16,846 bases of DNA from Acidobacteriota bacterium (GTDB taxonomy: Bacteria; Acidobacteriota; Holophagae; Thermotomaculales; Thermotomaculaceae), in the NCBI GenBank assembly GCA_003650445.1, contig QMQE01000038.1, positions 1-16,846 of the forward strand. The letters are read 5' to 3'. Both the position numbers and the translations under genes were made by a program. This document shows, piece by piece, positions 1 through 5,445 of this stretch. The notes under the pieces are model-generated. The model had not been told where the DNA came from. It worked only from the letters and a program-made list of their open reading frames with translations, and searched no databases. Position 1 is the stretch's first letter. Each line of letters opens with the position of its first letter.

Positions 1-449
1 GGGGTAAAAATAGTGCGAGTGAAAGTGCGAGTGAGCGAAAGAAGGGGGTCAGGTCATTCCCTGCTTTGTTTCTGCTAATCACAAATTACAAATTACGAAT
101 CACACCCCCAGAGTTGGCCATTCCCTGCCTTTTGATTTTCCCTGATTTTTTGTCTCATCTTTCATTTAACACTCAACATCTATCACTCAACATTCGGCAC
201 ATTGCACCGCGGGAGTTGGGGTAAGAAAAATCAGGGAGTATGCCATTCCCTGCTTTCTCCCCTCCGGACTCAACCTTGCCTTCTGCTCAACCTCAACCTC
301 TCCCCTTCAAGTAGGGGTAAAAAATAAGGGAGTTAGCAAGTGAGGGTTCCCTTTTCGTTCCGGTCAGAACACTGAACACTGAACACGTCGTTTTTCACTG
401 ATCACTGCTTGCCTTTCACTCGACCCGGTTCTGCTTGTCTGCAGAAAAA
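1..449. repeat. Gene-free region made of short degenerate repeats
   Basis: I see no credible gene in this stretch. It holds many small repeats. AGTGNN hexamers run at 12-35. Heptamer-period arrays lie at 78-103 (ACAAATT type), 170-207 (CACTCAA type, 14-nt super-period), 367-386 (GAACACT x2 plus a partial copy) and 395-408 (TCACTGA/TCACTGC). CATTCCCTGC occurs three times (55-64, 119-128, 244-253). The theme GGGGTAA followed by an A-run occurs three times (1-12, 218-230, 314-325). A 6-bp hairpin (TTCTGC/GCAGAA, 429-446) lies just beyond the 3' end of tRNA-Ser and could be a processing signal, but it has no U-tract. No CRISPR, SRP RNA or rRNA signature was seen. Confidence 0.75.
226..252 (-). 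terminator. Probable Rho-independent terminator of the kinase-tadA-tRNA-Ser unit
   Basis: Read on the minus strand, CAGGGAAT, a 5-nt loop (GGCAT) and ACTCCCTG form an 8-bp stem with one G-U pair. ATTTTTCTT follows directly (T-run at 226-230). It lies about 200 nt downstream of the tRNA-Ser 3' end and is the best stop signal for that leftward transcript. A looser hairpin with arms AAGGGA/TCCCTT and an ATTTTTT tail lies at about 319-355, also on the minus strand. The stem is short and sits inside repeat-like DNA, so the terminator shape may be a property of the repeat itself. Confidence 0.45.
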
Positions 450-540
450 TGGCGGAGGAGGTGGGATTCGAACCCACGGTCCGCTTTAAACGGACAGACG
501 ATTTCGAGTCGCCCCCGTTCGACCACTCCGGCACCCCTCC
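450..540 (-). tRNA. tRNA-Ser (anticodon CGA)
   Basis: On the minus strand the sequence folds as a class II tRNA with CCA encoded (450-452). The acceptor stem pairs GGAGGGG (534-540) with CTCCTCC (454-460), with one G-U pair, and the discriminator base is G. The T-arm is GTGGG-TTCGAAT-CCCAC. The anticodon stem GGCGA/TCGTC carries the loop CTCGAAA, giving anticodon CGA, which reads UCG. A long variable arm pairs GTCCG with CGGAC, as expected for serine. The 5' end lies 6 nt after the tadA stop codon on the same strand, so the tRNA is probably processed out of the tadA transcript. Confidence 0.95.
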
Positions 541-546
541 GCGGAA

Positions 547-1008
547 TCAGCGCTTATTTCTAAAGAACTCGGTCAGAATTGAACCACATTCTCTTTCCAG
601 TATTGGACCATCTATGCTGAAGGAATGGTTCAGGTTCATTTCATTAACAAATGAAAGGCGTCTCGTTACACCGCTTCGTTTATCCAGTGTGCCGAAAACA
701 AGCCTTGAAATGCGAGAATGAACCATCGCGCCAAAGCACATTATACAAGGTTCCAAAGTGACGTAAAGAGTTAATCCTGTTAGGCGATAATTTTTCAAAA
801 AATGCGCTGCGTCGCGAATTGCCATAATTTCAGCATGTGCGGTTGGGTCATTCAATGAAATCGGGCAATTATATCCCCTTCCACACACAAGGCCGTTTTC
901 GTCAACCAGGATTGCTCCTATTGGAACTTCATCGGCCTGGAACGCCAATTCTGCCTGCTCAAGGGCTAATTTCATGAAATATGCATCGGTTTCGCTATGC
1001 GTTGTCAT
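547..1008 (-). CDS. tadA: tRNA-specific adenosine deaminase TadA
   Basis: This 153-residue protein is a zinc-dependent cytidine-deaminase-fold enzyme. TadA is known to convert adenosine 34 to inosine in tRNA-Arg(ACG), so that one tRNA can read several CGN codons. The signature is complete: His58-Ala-Glu60 (zinc ligand and proton-shuttle glutamate) and Pro87-Cys88-x-x-Cys91 (two zinc cysteines). The N-terminal part carries the usual VPIGAILVD strand. Length is normal for the family (about 150-170). Its ATG overlaps the stop codon of the upstream kinase gene by 4 bp (ATGA), so translation is probably coupled. Only a weak AGAAGG stands as ribosome site. tRNA-Ser(CGA) follows after 6 nt; it is not a known TadA substrate, so the link is positional. 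Confidence 0.94.
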   Translation of the reverse strand: MTTHSETDAYFMKLALEQAELAFQADEVPIGAILVDENGLVCGRGYNCPISLNDPTAHAEIMAIRDAAHFLKNYRLTGLTLYVTLEPCIMCFGAMVHSRISRLVFGTLDKRSGVTRRLSFVNEMNLNHSFSIDGPILERECGSILTEFFRNKR

Positions 1009-1952
1009 GGCCTTCTGGGGTATCTTAAGCGAAAGTTCACGCAGGAATCTTCATTTTGAAGGATGCTGATTTCACCTCCGGAAATATCAACAAGCCATTT
1101 GCTGAACGCAAGGCCCATGCCAACCCCGTCGTCGAAGTTGCCGATTCCTGGTTCATAGGGAGAAATGTCAAGAATCTTTTCAGGGATCCTGGGGCCATCA
1201 TTTTGGATTTCTACGACACAGTCACTGCCCGAAGAAGAAACTGTGATCTGTATTTTCCCGCCACCTTTTGTGCGAAGGGATTCAACTGCATTGTCAATGA
1301 TTCGCAAGACAGGTTCTACAAAGAAGGTGGGATGGATGCTGATGCTTCGAACCGGTGGCTGAGGCTGCAGTACGATCTGAATATTTCGTTTCACAAAAAG
1401 ATCGGTGATCAAATATTCACGTAGTGTTTCAAGAACCTGTACGGGAAGCAGGAGAGTGGCATCCTGTTCCGGGTTCAGCCAGGAAAGGACCTGCTCAAAA
1501 TCAGTGATTTGTTTTTGAAGATTGTCTGCAGATTGTAGAATTTTGCCAAAGATCTGCTTAATTTCCGAAGCAGGAACTTGAACCTTGTTGTCCTGTTCTG
1601 TTGCTGGTGATTCGTCCATCTTCCTGGTGAGGAGCTCCAGGCGGCTTCGTATTCCACTGAGTGGCCCCCGGACATTGTGGTTAAGGCCACGAATTCGGGT
1701 AAGCGAGTTTTTCTGTAGCCTCGTAAACATTGCGCGGCTGAATAAGAGACTGGAGAAACCGGTAAGCGGTTCAATAAAAATATGCTGCTTGTCTCTTTTG
1801 CCAAGGACAAATTTCCTACCCTCCACGACCAATACTGCAGTGAATTGAAGTGGATGGCTGTCCAGAAACTCTTGTGCTTTTCGCAGCAATTCGCTGCGGT
1901 TCACGTCATCTTCTTCTATTTTTGACAATTCGAATTCGTAATTGGTCTCCAT
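1005..1952 (-). CDS. Soluble histidine-kinase-like sensor protein
   Basis: This 315-residue protein has the core of a two-component sensor kinase. An H-box (GLNHNVRGPLSGI) places the phospho-acceptor at His92. The HATPase domain has an N-box (RIIDNAVESL, Asn221), a G1-like NDGPRIP (Asp252) and a G2 box GVGMGLA (about 275-281). No transmembrane segment or signal peptide is visible, so it should be cytoplasmic. The N-terminal 80 residues are short and strand-rich (FTAVLVVEGRKFVLG) and may be a small sensor domain that I do not recognise. No response regulator lies in the window. I chose ATG 1952: upstream in-frame ATGs would run into folK, and a promoter -10 element sits 7 nt before this ATG. 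The gene is coupled to tadA by an ATGA overlap. Its signal and partner are unknown. Confidence 0.8.
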   Translation of the reverse strand: METNYEFELSKIEEDDVNRSELLRKAQEFLDSHPLQFTAVLVVEGRKFVLGKRDKQHIFIEPLTGFSSLLFSRAMFTRLQKNSLTRIRGLNHNVRGPLSGIRSRLELLTRKMDESPATEQDNKVQVPASEIKQIFGKILQSADNLQKQITDFEQVLSWLNPEQDATLLLPVQVLETLREYLITDLFVKRNIQIVLQPQPPVRSISIHPTFFVEPVLRIIDNAVESLRTKGGGKIQITVSSSGSDCVVEIQNDGPRIPEKILDISPYEPGIGNFDDGVGMGLAFSKWLVDISGGEISILQNEDSCVNFRLRYPRRP

Positions 1953-1958
1953 GGCAAA

Positions 1959-1964
1959 ATAGTA
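1959..1964 (-). promoter_or_regulatory. Putative extended -10 element of the kinase gene, predicting a leaderless mRNA
   Basis: On the minus strand the sequence reads TGT-TACTAT, an extended -10 box. Its last base (1959) is 7 nt before the A of the kinase ATG (1952), so transcription would begin at or next to the start codon. No Shine-Dalgarno sequence lies between. I see no good -35 match, as can be the case for extended -10 promoters. Confidence 0.35.
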
Positions 1965-1993
1965 ACATGTTTCAGGTGTTTTGAACAGATTCT

Positions 1994-2016
1994 GATTTGT
2001 TGTGAGATTTGTTGTG
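1994..2016. repeat. 11-bp perfect direct repeat in the kinase/folK divergent gap
   Basis: GATTTGTTGTG occurs at 1994-2004 and again at 2006-2016, separated by one A (12-nt period). The pair covers the -35 to extended -10 zone of the presumed folK promoter and could be an operator for a direct-repeat-binding regulator, or a chance local duplication. It is present only once in the window as a pair. Confidence 0.5.
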
Positions 2017-2023
2017 TTACAAT
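1997..2023 (+). promoter_or_regulatory. Putative folK promoter (extended -10)
   Basis: TGT-TACAAT (2015-2023) is an extended -10 element. A weak -35, TTGTTG (1997-2002), stands 15 bp upstream, shorter than ideal. Transcription would begin near 2030, leaving a leader of about 10 nt that contains the GAAGGGGG ribosome site just before ATG 2040. The 11-bp direct repeat overlaps this promoter. Confidence 0.45.
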
Positions 2024-2039
2024 ACCTGAAGGGGGATCT

Positions 2040-2555
2040 ATGACGGAAGTTATACTGGCTTTTGGTAGTAATGTGGGGGATAAGGTGGATCAGATTCAAA
2101 CGGCTATTGATCGTTTGGTAGATTCAGGACTCAGGTGCGACGCCATTTCAAGTTGTTATAAGTCAAAGCCAGTGGGGATGAAGGATCAGCCTGATTTTGT
2201 TAATGCGGTGGGGAGGTTTTTCTGCAGCAAGTGCTCACCGTTTGATGTTCTGAGATTGATTTTAAGAATTGAGACGGAAATGGGCCGGGTTCGAACAGTT
2301 GAAAATGGCCCACGAAGTATTGACATTGATTTAATATTCTTTGGTAGACAACAAATCGCAACCAATAGCCTGACTGTCCCTCATGGGGAATATGGGAGTC
2401 GTCGTTTTGTTCTGGAACCGATGTGTGAACTGATACCGAGCTTTCAACCACCCGGCAGAGGTGGTTCATCCGTTTCCGAACTCTTAGAAATATGTCCGGA
2501 CATAACAAGCAATCCAGTAAAAATTTCGGAGTTCTGCAAGATTTCAGACGAGTGA
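2040..2555 (+). CDS. folK: 2-amino-4-hydroxy-6-hydroxymethyldihydropteridine pyrophosphokinase
   Basis: This 171-residue cytosolic enzyme (HPPK) transfers pyrophosphate from ATP to 6-hydroxymethyl-7,8-dihydropterin, the step before dihydropteroate synthase in folate synthesis. It opens with the family start LAFGSNVGDK (Gly9-Ser-Asn11). The metal-binding motif GPRSIDIDLIFFG has Asp95 and Asp97 as likely Mg2+ ligands and Arg92 beside them. The block VPHGEYGSRRFVLEPMCEL includes His115 and Arg121. Length is slightly above the usual 160. The start has a clear ribosome site (GGGGG, 4-5 nt upstream). It stands alone on the plus strand, divergent from the kinase gene and convergent with lpxA. No folP or folB is adjacent. 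Confidence 0.96.
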   Translation: MTEVILAFGSNVGDKVDQIQTAIDRLVDSGLRCDAISSCYKSKPVGMKDQPDFVNAVGRFFCSKCSPFDVLRLILRIETEMGRVRTVENGPRSIDIDLIFFGRQQIATNSLTVPHGEYGSRRFVLEPMCELIPSFQPPGRGGSSVSELLEICPDITSNPVKISEFCKISDE

Positions 2556-2607
2556 CGACTTGAAGTGGTCTCTTCGTCTTCGAAGGGTTCTTTCTCCTGG
2601 ATTGATG

Positions 2608-3378
2608 TCAGCGGCAGATTCCCCGCTCGCTTTGTTCGATAAAATCAGCAAAATATTGTACTTCAGCAATATCAGGAAATTCTTTGCGCATCTCCGTAAG
2701 GGCATCTGCCAGTTGCAATTTACGTCTCAGTAAGATACGGTAAGCCTTCTTCAAAGCGGTAACAACTTCGGGCCGGAAACCCTTACGCTCAAGCCCCATT
2801 GTGTTTACATCATACGTTTTTGCCCGATTACCGACTGTTTTTACAAAAGGAAGGGCATCCTGGGTGATAACAGAGTATCCGCCGACGAATGCATGGTCGC
2901 CGATTCTGCAGAATTGGTGAACACCGGAATATGCGCCGATGTATACGTGGTTTCCGACAGTGACATGGCCGCCCAGTGTTGCCGCATTTACAAAAATGTT
3001 GTGATCTCCTACCTGGCAGTCGTGGGCAATGTGTGAATAGGCCATAAGAAAATTACCGGAACCGAGCAATGTTTTAGCACGGCCGGTTTTGGTTCCTCTG
3101 TGTATGGTACTGTTTTCCCGGATAATGTTTTCGTCTCCAATGATGGTTTCAGTCGGTTCACCATGATATTTGACATCCTGTGGGGGAAATCCTAAACAAC
3201 AGAAAGGATAAATGGTATTGTTCTTTCCCAGGATGGTATGGGAATCAATTTGAATTGAAGACTTCAGTGTTGTCGCGTCTCCAATCCGCACGTGGTCACC
3301 GATAACACAAAATGGCCCGATAGTGGCGCTTTCCGAGATTTCAACATTCTGACCAATAATAGCTGTCGGATGGATCAT
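2608..3378 (-). CDS. lpxA: UDP-N-acetylglucosamine O-acyltransferase LpxA
   Basis: LpxA catalyses the first step of lipid A synthesis: transfer of a 3-hydroxyacyl group from acyl carrier protein to UDP-GlcNAc, in the cytoplasm. The 256 residues match the family length. Hexapeptide repeats forming a left-handed beta-helix fill residues 1-185, starting MIHPTAIIGQNVEI. The catalytic histidine is His119 in SHIAHDCQVGDHN, equivalent to E. coli His125. The C-terminal 65 residues are the usual helical cap (GLERKGFRPE onward). A strong AAGGAGG ribosome site stands 5-6 nt upstream. It is the last gene of the lysS operon, 46 nt after fabZ. Unlike many genomes, no lpxI or lpxB follows; folK converges instead. 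Confidence 0.97.
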   Translation of the reverse strand: MIHPTAIIGQNVEISESATIGPFCVIGDHVRIGDATTLKSSIQIDSHTILGKNNTIYPFCCLGFPPQDVKYHGEPTETIIGDENIIRENSTIHRGTKTGRAKTLLGSGNFLMAYSHIAHDCQVGDHNIFVNAATLGGHVTVGNHVYIGAYSGVHQFCRIGDHAFVGGYSVITQDALPFVKTVGNRAKTYDVNTMGLERKGFRPEVVTALKKAYRILLRRKLQLADALTEMRKEFPDIAEVQYFADFIEQSERGICR

Positions 3379-3424
3379 TGTATCCTCCTTGTGTTTCAGA
3401 AAGAAAAAGAAATTCTTTTCTGAA

Positions 3425-3862
3425 CTATTTTACCGAAAGAGCAGATGAAAAAACAGCCTCAGCTACAAGTTTATCATCCACAAAAGCCTTTCCTGAGAGT
3501 TTGCAATAACTTGATTTCAGTCTCAGGACTGTGACTTCGAACCGAAGGCGGTCACCGGGTGTTACCGGTTGACGAAACCGAGCCTTCTCAATAGATGTGA
3601 AATACACAAGGCCTCCGGCAGTCTTCTTGTTTTTAAGGAGTAGAATACCACCGGCCTGGGCCATGGCTTCAATTACCAGAACCCCTGGCATTACTGATTT
3701 TTCGGGAAAGTGACCTTGGAAAAAAGGCTCGTTTCCGGTTATATTTTTGTAGGCTTCAATGTATTTGTCGTCTTCAAAATGAGTGACCCTGTCTACAAGG
3801 AGAAAAGGGTACCTGTGTGGCATAATTGATTTGATTTCTTCGTAGTCTATTGTTTTTGTCAT
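3425..3862 (-). CDS. fabZ: 3-hydroxyacyl-[acyl-carrier-protein] dehydratase FabZ
   Basis: FabZ removes water from 3-hydroxyacyl-ACP in fatty acid elongation. It shares its substrate with LpxA and LpxD, which is the usual explanation for their clustering. The 145-residue hotdog-fold protein carries MPHRYPFLLVDRV and the active-site helix GHFPEKSVMPGVLVIEAMAQ, with His51 and Glu65 as the catalytic pair. I start at ATG 3862 (MTKTIDYEEI). It is preceded by a GGGGGGAA ribosome site and lies 17 nt after the lpxD stop. The reading frame is open for 39 more codons upstream, but those overlap lpxD, encode a basic sequence not seen in FabZ, and would give an unusual length. Confidence 0.97.
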   Translation of the reverse strand: MTKTIDYEEIKSIMPHRYPFLLVDRVTHFEDDKYIEAYKNITGNEPFFQGHFPEKSVMPGVLVIEAMAQAGGILLLKNKKTAGGLVYFTSIEKARFRQPVTPGDRLRFEVTVLRLKSSYCKLSGKAFVDDKLVAEAVFSSALSVK

Positions 3863-3879
3863 AAATTTCCCCCCGGGAG

Positions 3880-4917
3880 TCATTCTTTTCCTTTGTTTTT
3901 TTTCTTTTCTTGCAAAAGGTGTCGGATAGTGGCGGCTAACTTGGGCAGACGGGCCAGAGAAGCCATTTGTTTCTTCCATATACGGTGTTCTGTGGCAGGA
4001 TAACCGATAACAAAACGCCCGTCCGGAACAGATTTTGTGACGACAGACCCACCACCGACTGTGGCTCCGGAACCGATATGGATATGTCCCACAAGGCCTG
4101 CTTTTCCTGCCAGTACTGCGTAGTCGCCAATGCTAGTACTACCTGAAATCCCTGCCTGAGCGACAACGATCACGTGTTTTCCTATTGTGACATTATGTGC
4201 GATTTGCACTTGATTATCGATTTTACTTCCATCACCAATAGAAGTTTCGGTAAAAGTACCCCGATCAATGGAAACGCATGAGCCAATTTCCACATCGTCT
4301 CCAATCCGGACAATGCCTGTCTGAGGAACCTTGTTGTGACGGCCTTTTGCAAAATGAAAACCGAAGCCTTCTCCTCCGATGACTGTATTGGCACCAATGA
4401 TACAATTCTGGCCGATTTTGCAACCGGGAAATACGACTGAATTGCTGTACAGAACAGTGGATTTGCCGATTGAAACATTCTCCATCAATTTAACGCCGGC
4501 ATGAATTCGGACACCAGGGCCGATTTTGCAACCGGGCGAGACAGTGACAAAGGGCCCGATTTCCGCTGTCGGGTGAACAATGGCATCCTGGTGAACCCAG
4601 GACAGGCTTGGCTTTTTGTGGACGGGGTAAGGGGAAATGAAGTTCGAGGAGATGAGGATAAAGGACAGGTAGGGGTCATCTGATTCGATTACGGGGCAGG
4701 GAAATGTGGCTTCAATACCCTTTGGAACAATGAGCGCTCCGGCAGATGTATTGCGGGCAGTTTCCAGAAGTTTTGAATCCTTCAGATAGGACAGTTTTCC
4801 AGGAGATGCATCGTTTAGAGATGCTATTCCGGTGATAACACAGTCTGGCCCTTTAAGGGCCAGACTGTGTTCTTTTGCAAGTTGTGATAGTTTGAACGAA
4901 ACCTCAATGCTGTGCAT
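3880..4917 (-). CDS. lpxD: UDP-3-O-(3-hydroxyacyl)glucosamine N-acyltransferase LpxD
   Basis: LpxD adds the second hydroxyacyl chain (on nitrogen) to the UDP-glucosamine intermediate, the third step of lipid A synthesis. The protein has 345 residues, the normal length. It has an N-terminal uridine-binding domain (about 1-100), then hexapeptide repeats from HPTAEIG (about 115) to about 300, and a basic C-terminal helix. The catalytic histidine is His241 in NQVQIAHNVTIG (E. coli His239), and GGEGFGF is present near 181-187. I chose ATG 4917 (MHSIEVSFKL), which overlaps the skp stop region by 14 bp. The frame is open further upstream, but that part is an out-of-frame reading of skp. The gene sits between skp and fabZ as in many diderms. 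Confidence 0.96.
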   Translation of the reverse strand: MHSIEVSFKLSQLAKEHSLALKGPDCVITGIASLNDASPGKLSYLKDSKLLETARNTSAGALIVPKGIEATFPCPVIESDDPYLSFILISSNFISPYPVHKKPSLSWVHQDAIVHPTAEIGPFVTVSPGCKIGPGVRIHAGVKLMENVSIGKSTVLYSNSVVFPGCKIGQNCIIGANTVIGGEGFGFHFAKGRHNKVPQTGIVRIGDDVEIGSCVSIDRGTFTETSIGDGSKIDNQVQIAHNVTIGKHVIVVAQAGISGSTSIGDYAVLAGKAGLVGHIHIGSGATVGGGSVVTKSVPDGRFVIGYPATEHRIWKKQMASLARLPKLAATIRHLLQEKKKNKGKE

Positions 4918-5416
4918 CAACCCGCTTGATGACTTCGGCCGTAAGGTCTGCAGTTGGTGCAAGGTAGATGATACCACTCTGGGAGCGGCTGAATACGATG
5001 TCGAGATTCTTTTCCTTTGCCAGTTTGTCAATGATGGGCTGCAGGAGTTTTTGAAACTTTTCAAAACCTTCTTTCTGCTTAATCTGAAGTTCGCGTTTTG
5101 CGTCTTCCTGCATTCGTTTGATCCGCGTCTGATAATCGGAGAGTTTTTTCTCCATTGCGAGTTTCTTCTCATCCGAGAGGGAGGCAAGCTTGGTCTTGTA
5201 TTCTTTCTCCGTCTGCTGGGCTTCTGAAACAACCTGCTTGATTTCATTCTGTTTCTGCTGTACATAGCCGTTTAAGCTTTGCAAGAATGCTTTCCCCTTT
5301 ACAGACTTGTAAATAACCTGATCCGCATCCACTACACCTACCCGGGTCTGAGCCATTACGGCTGATGAAGAGATTAGTGCCACCAGAGCCAGAACAACAA
5401 CTGAGAGTCTTTTCAT
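4904..5416 (-). CDS. skp: OmpH/Skp-family periplasmic chaperone
   Basis: Skp holds unfolded outer-membrane proteins in the periplasm on their way to BamA. The 170-residue product has a signal peptide (MKRLSVVVLALVALISSSAVMA, about 22 residues with AQ near the cut), then TRVGVVDADQVIYKS, the first strand and helix typical of OmpH. A long charged coiled coil follows (about 40-125: KQNEIKQ...KEGFEKFQ), with a closing core part LAKEKNLDIVFSRSQSGIIY. Start 5416 has a GGAG ribosome site 7 nt upstream; an upstream in-frame ATG at 5449 would precede the signal peptide with charged residues and overlap bamA. The gene lies 29 nt after bamA and overlaps lpxD by 14 bp. OmpH proteins are poorly conserved, so the family call is firm but the exact client range is inferred. 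Confidence 0.9.
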   Translation of the reverse strand: MKRLSVVVLALVALISSSAVMAQTRVGVVDADQVIYKSVKGKAFLQSLNGYVQQKQNEIKQVVSEAQQTEKEYKTKLASLSDEKKLAMEKKLSDYQTRIKRMQEDAKRELQIKQKEGFEKFQKLLQPIIDKLAKEKNLDIVFSRSQSGIIYLAPTADLTAEVIKRVDAQH

Positions 5417-5445
5417 ATCATTCTCCTTTTCAAGAATATTGATTG

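Noticed and set aside
78..408. Possible CRISPR array from repeated words in the left region
   Set aside because: Repeats are 6-14 nt, degenerate and contiguous, without regular 30-nt repeats and spacers; no cas genes nearby.
1..449. SRP RNA or another small RNA near tadA
   Set aside because: No GGUCAGGUCCGGAAGGAAGCAGC-like core or other known RNA signature was found on either strand.
449..721. A 90-codon plus-strand frame
   Set aside because: It runs through tRNA-Ser and the 3' end of tadA on the opposite strand.
2556..2607. Terminator between the convergent folK and lpxA genes
   Set aside because: Only a 5-bp stem (CTTCG/CGAAG, 2572-2585) is visible, with no T-run on either side.
3395..3424. 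8-bp hairpin (TTCAGAAA/TTTCTGAA) between fabZ and lpxA
   Set aside because: AT-rich, long loop, no U-tract; an intra-operon stop is not supported and lpxA has its own strong ribosome site.
3863..3979. N-terminal extension of FabZ by 39 residues
   Set aside because: It overlaps lpxD, is unlike FabZ, and ATG 3862 has a good ribosome site and the standard N-terminus.
4918..5265. N-terminal extension of LpxD by 116 residues
   Set aside because: This part is a very basic, low-complexity reading of skp in another frame; LpxD homology begins at 4917.
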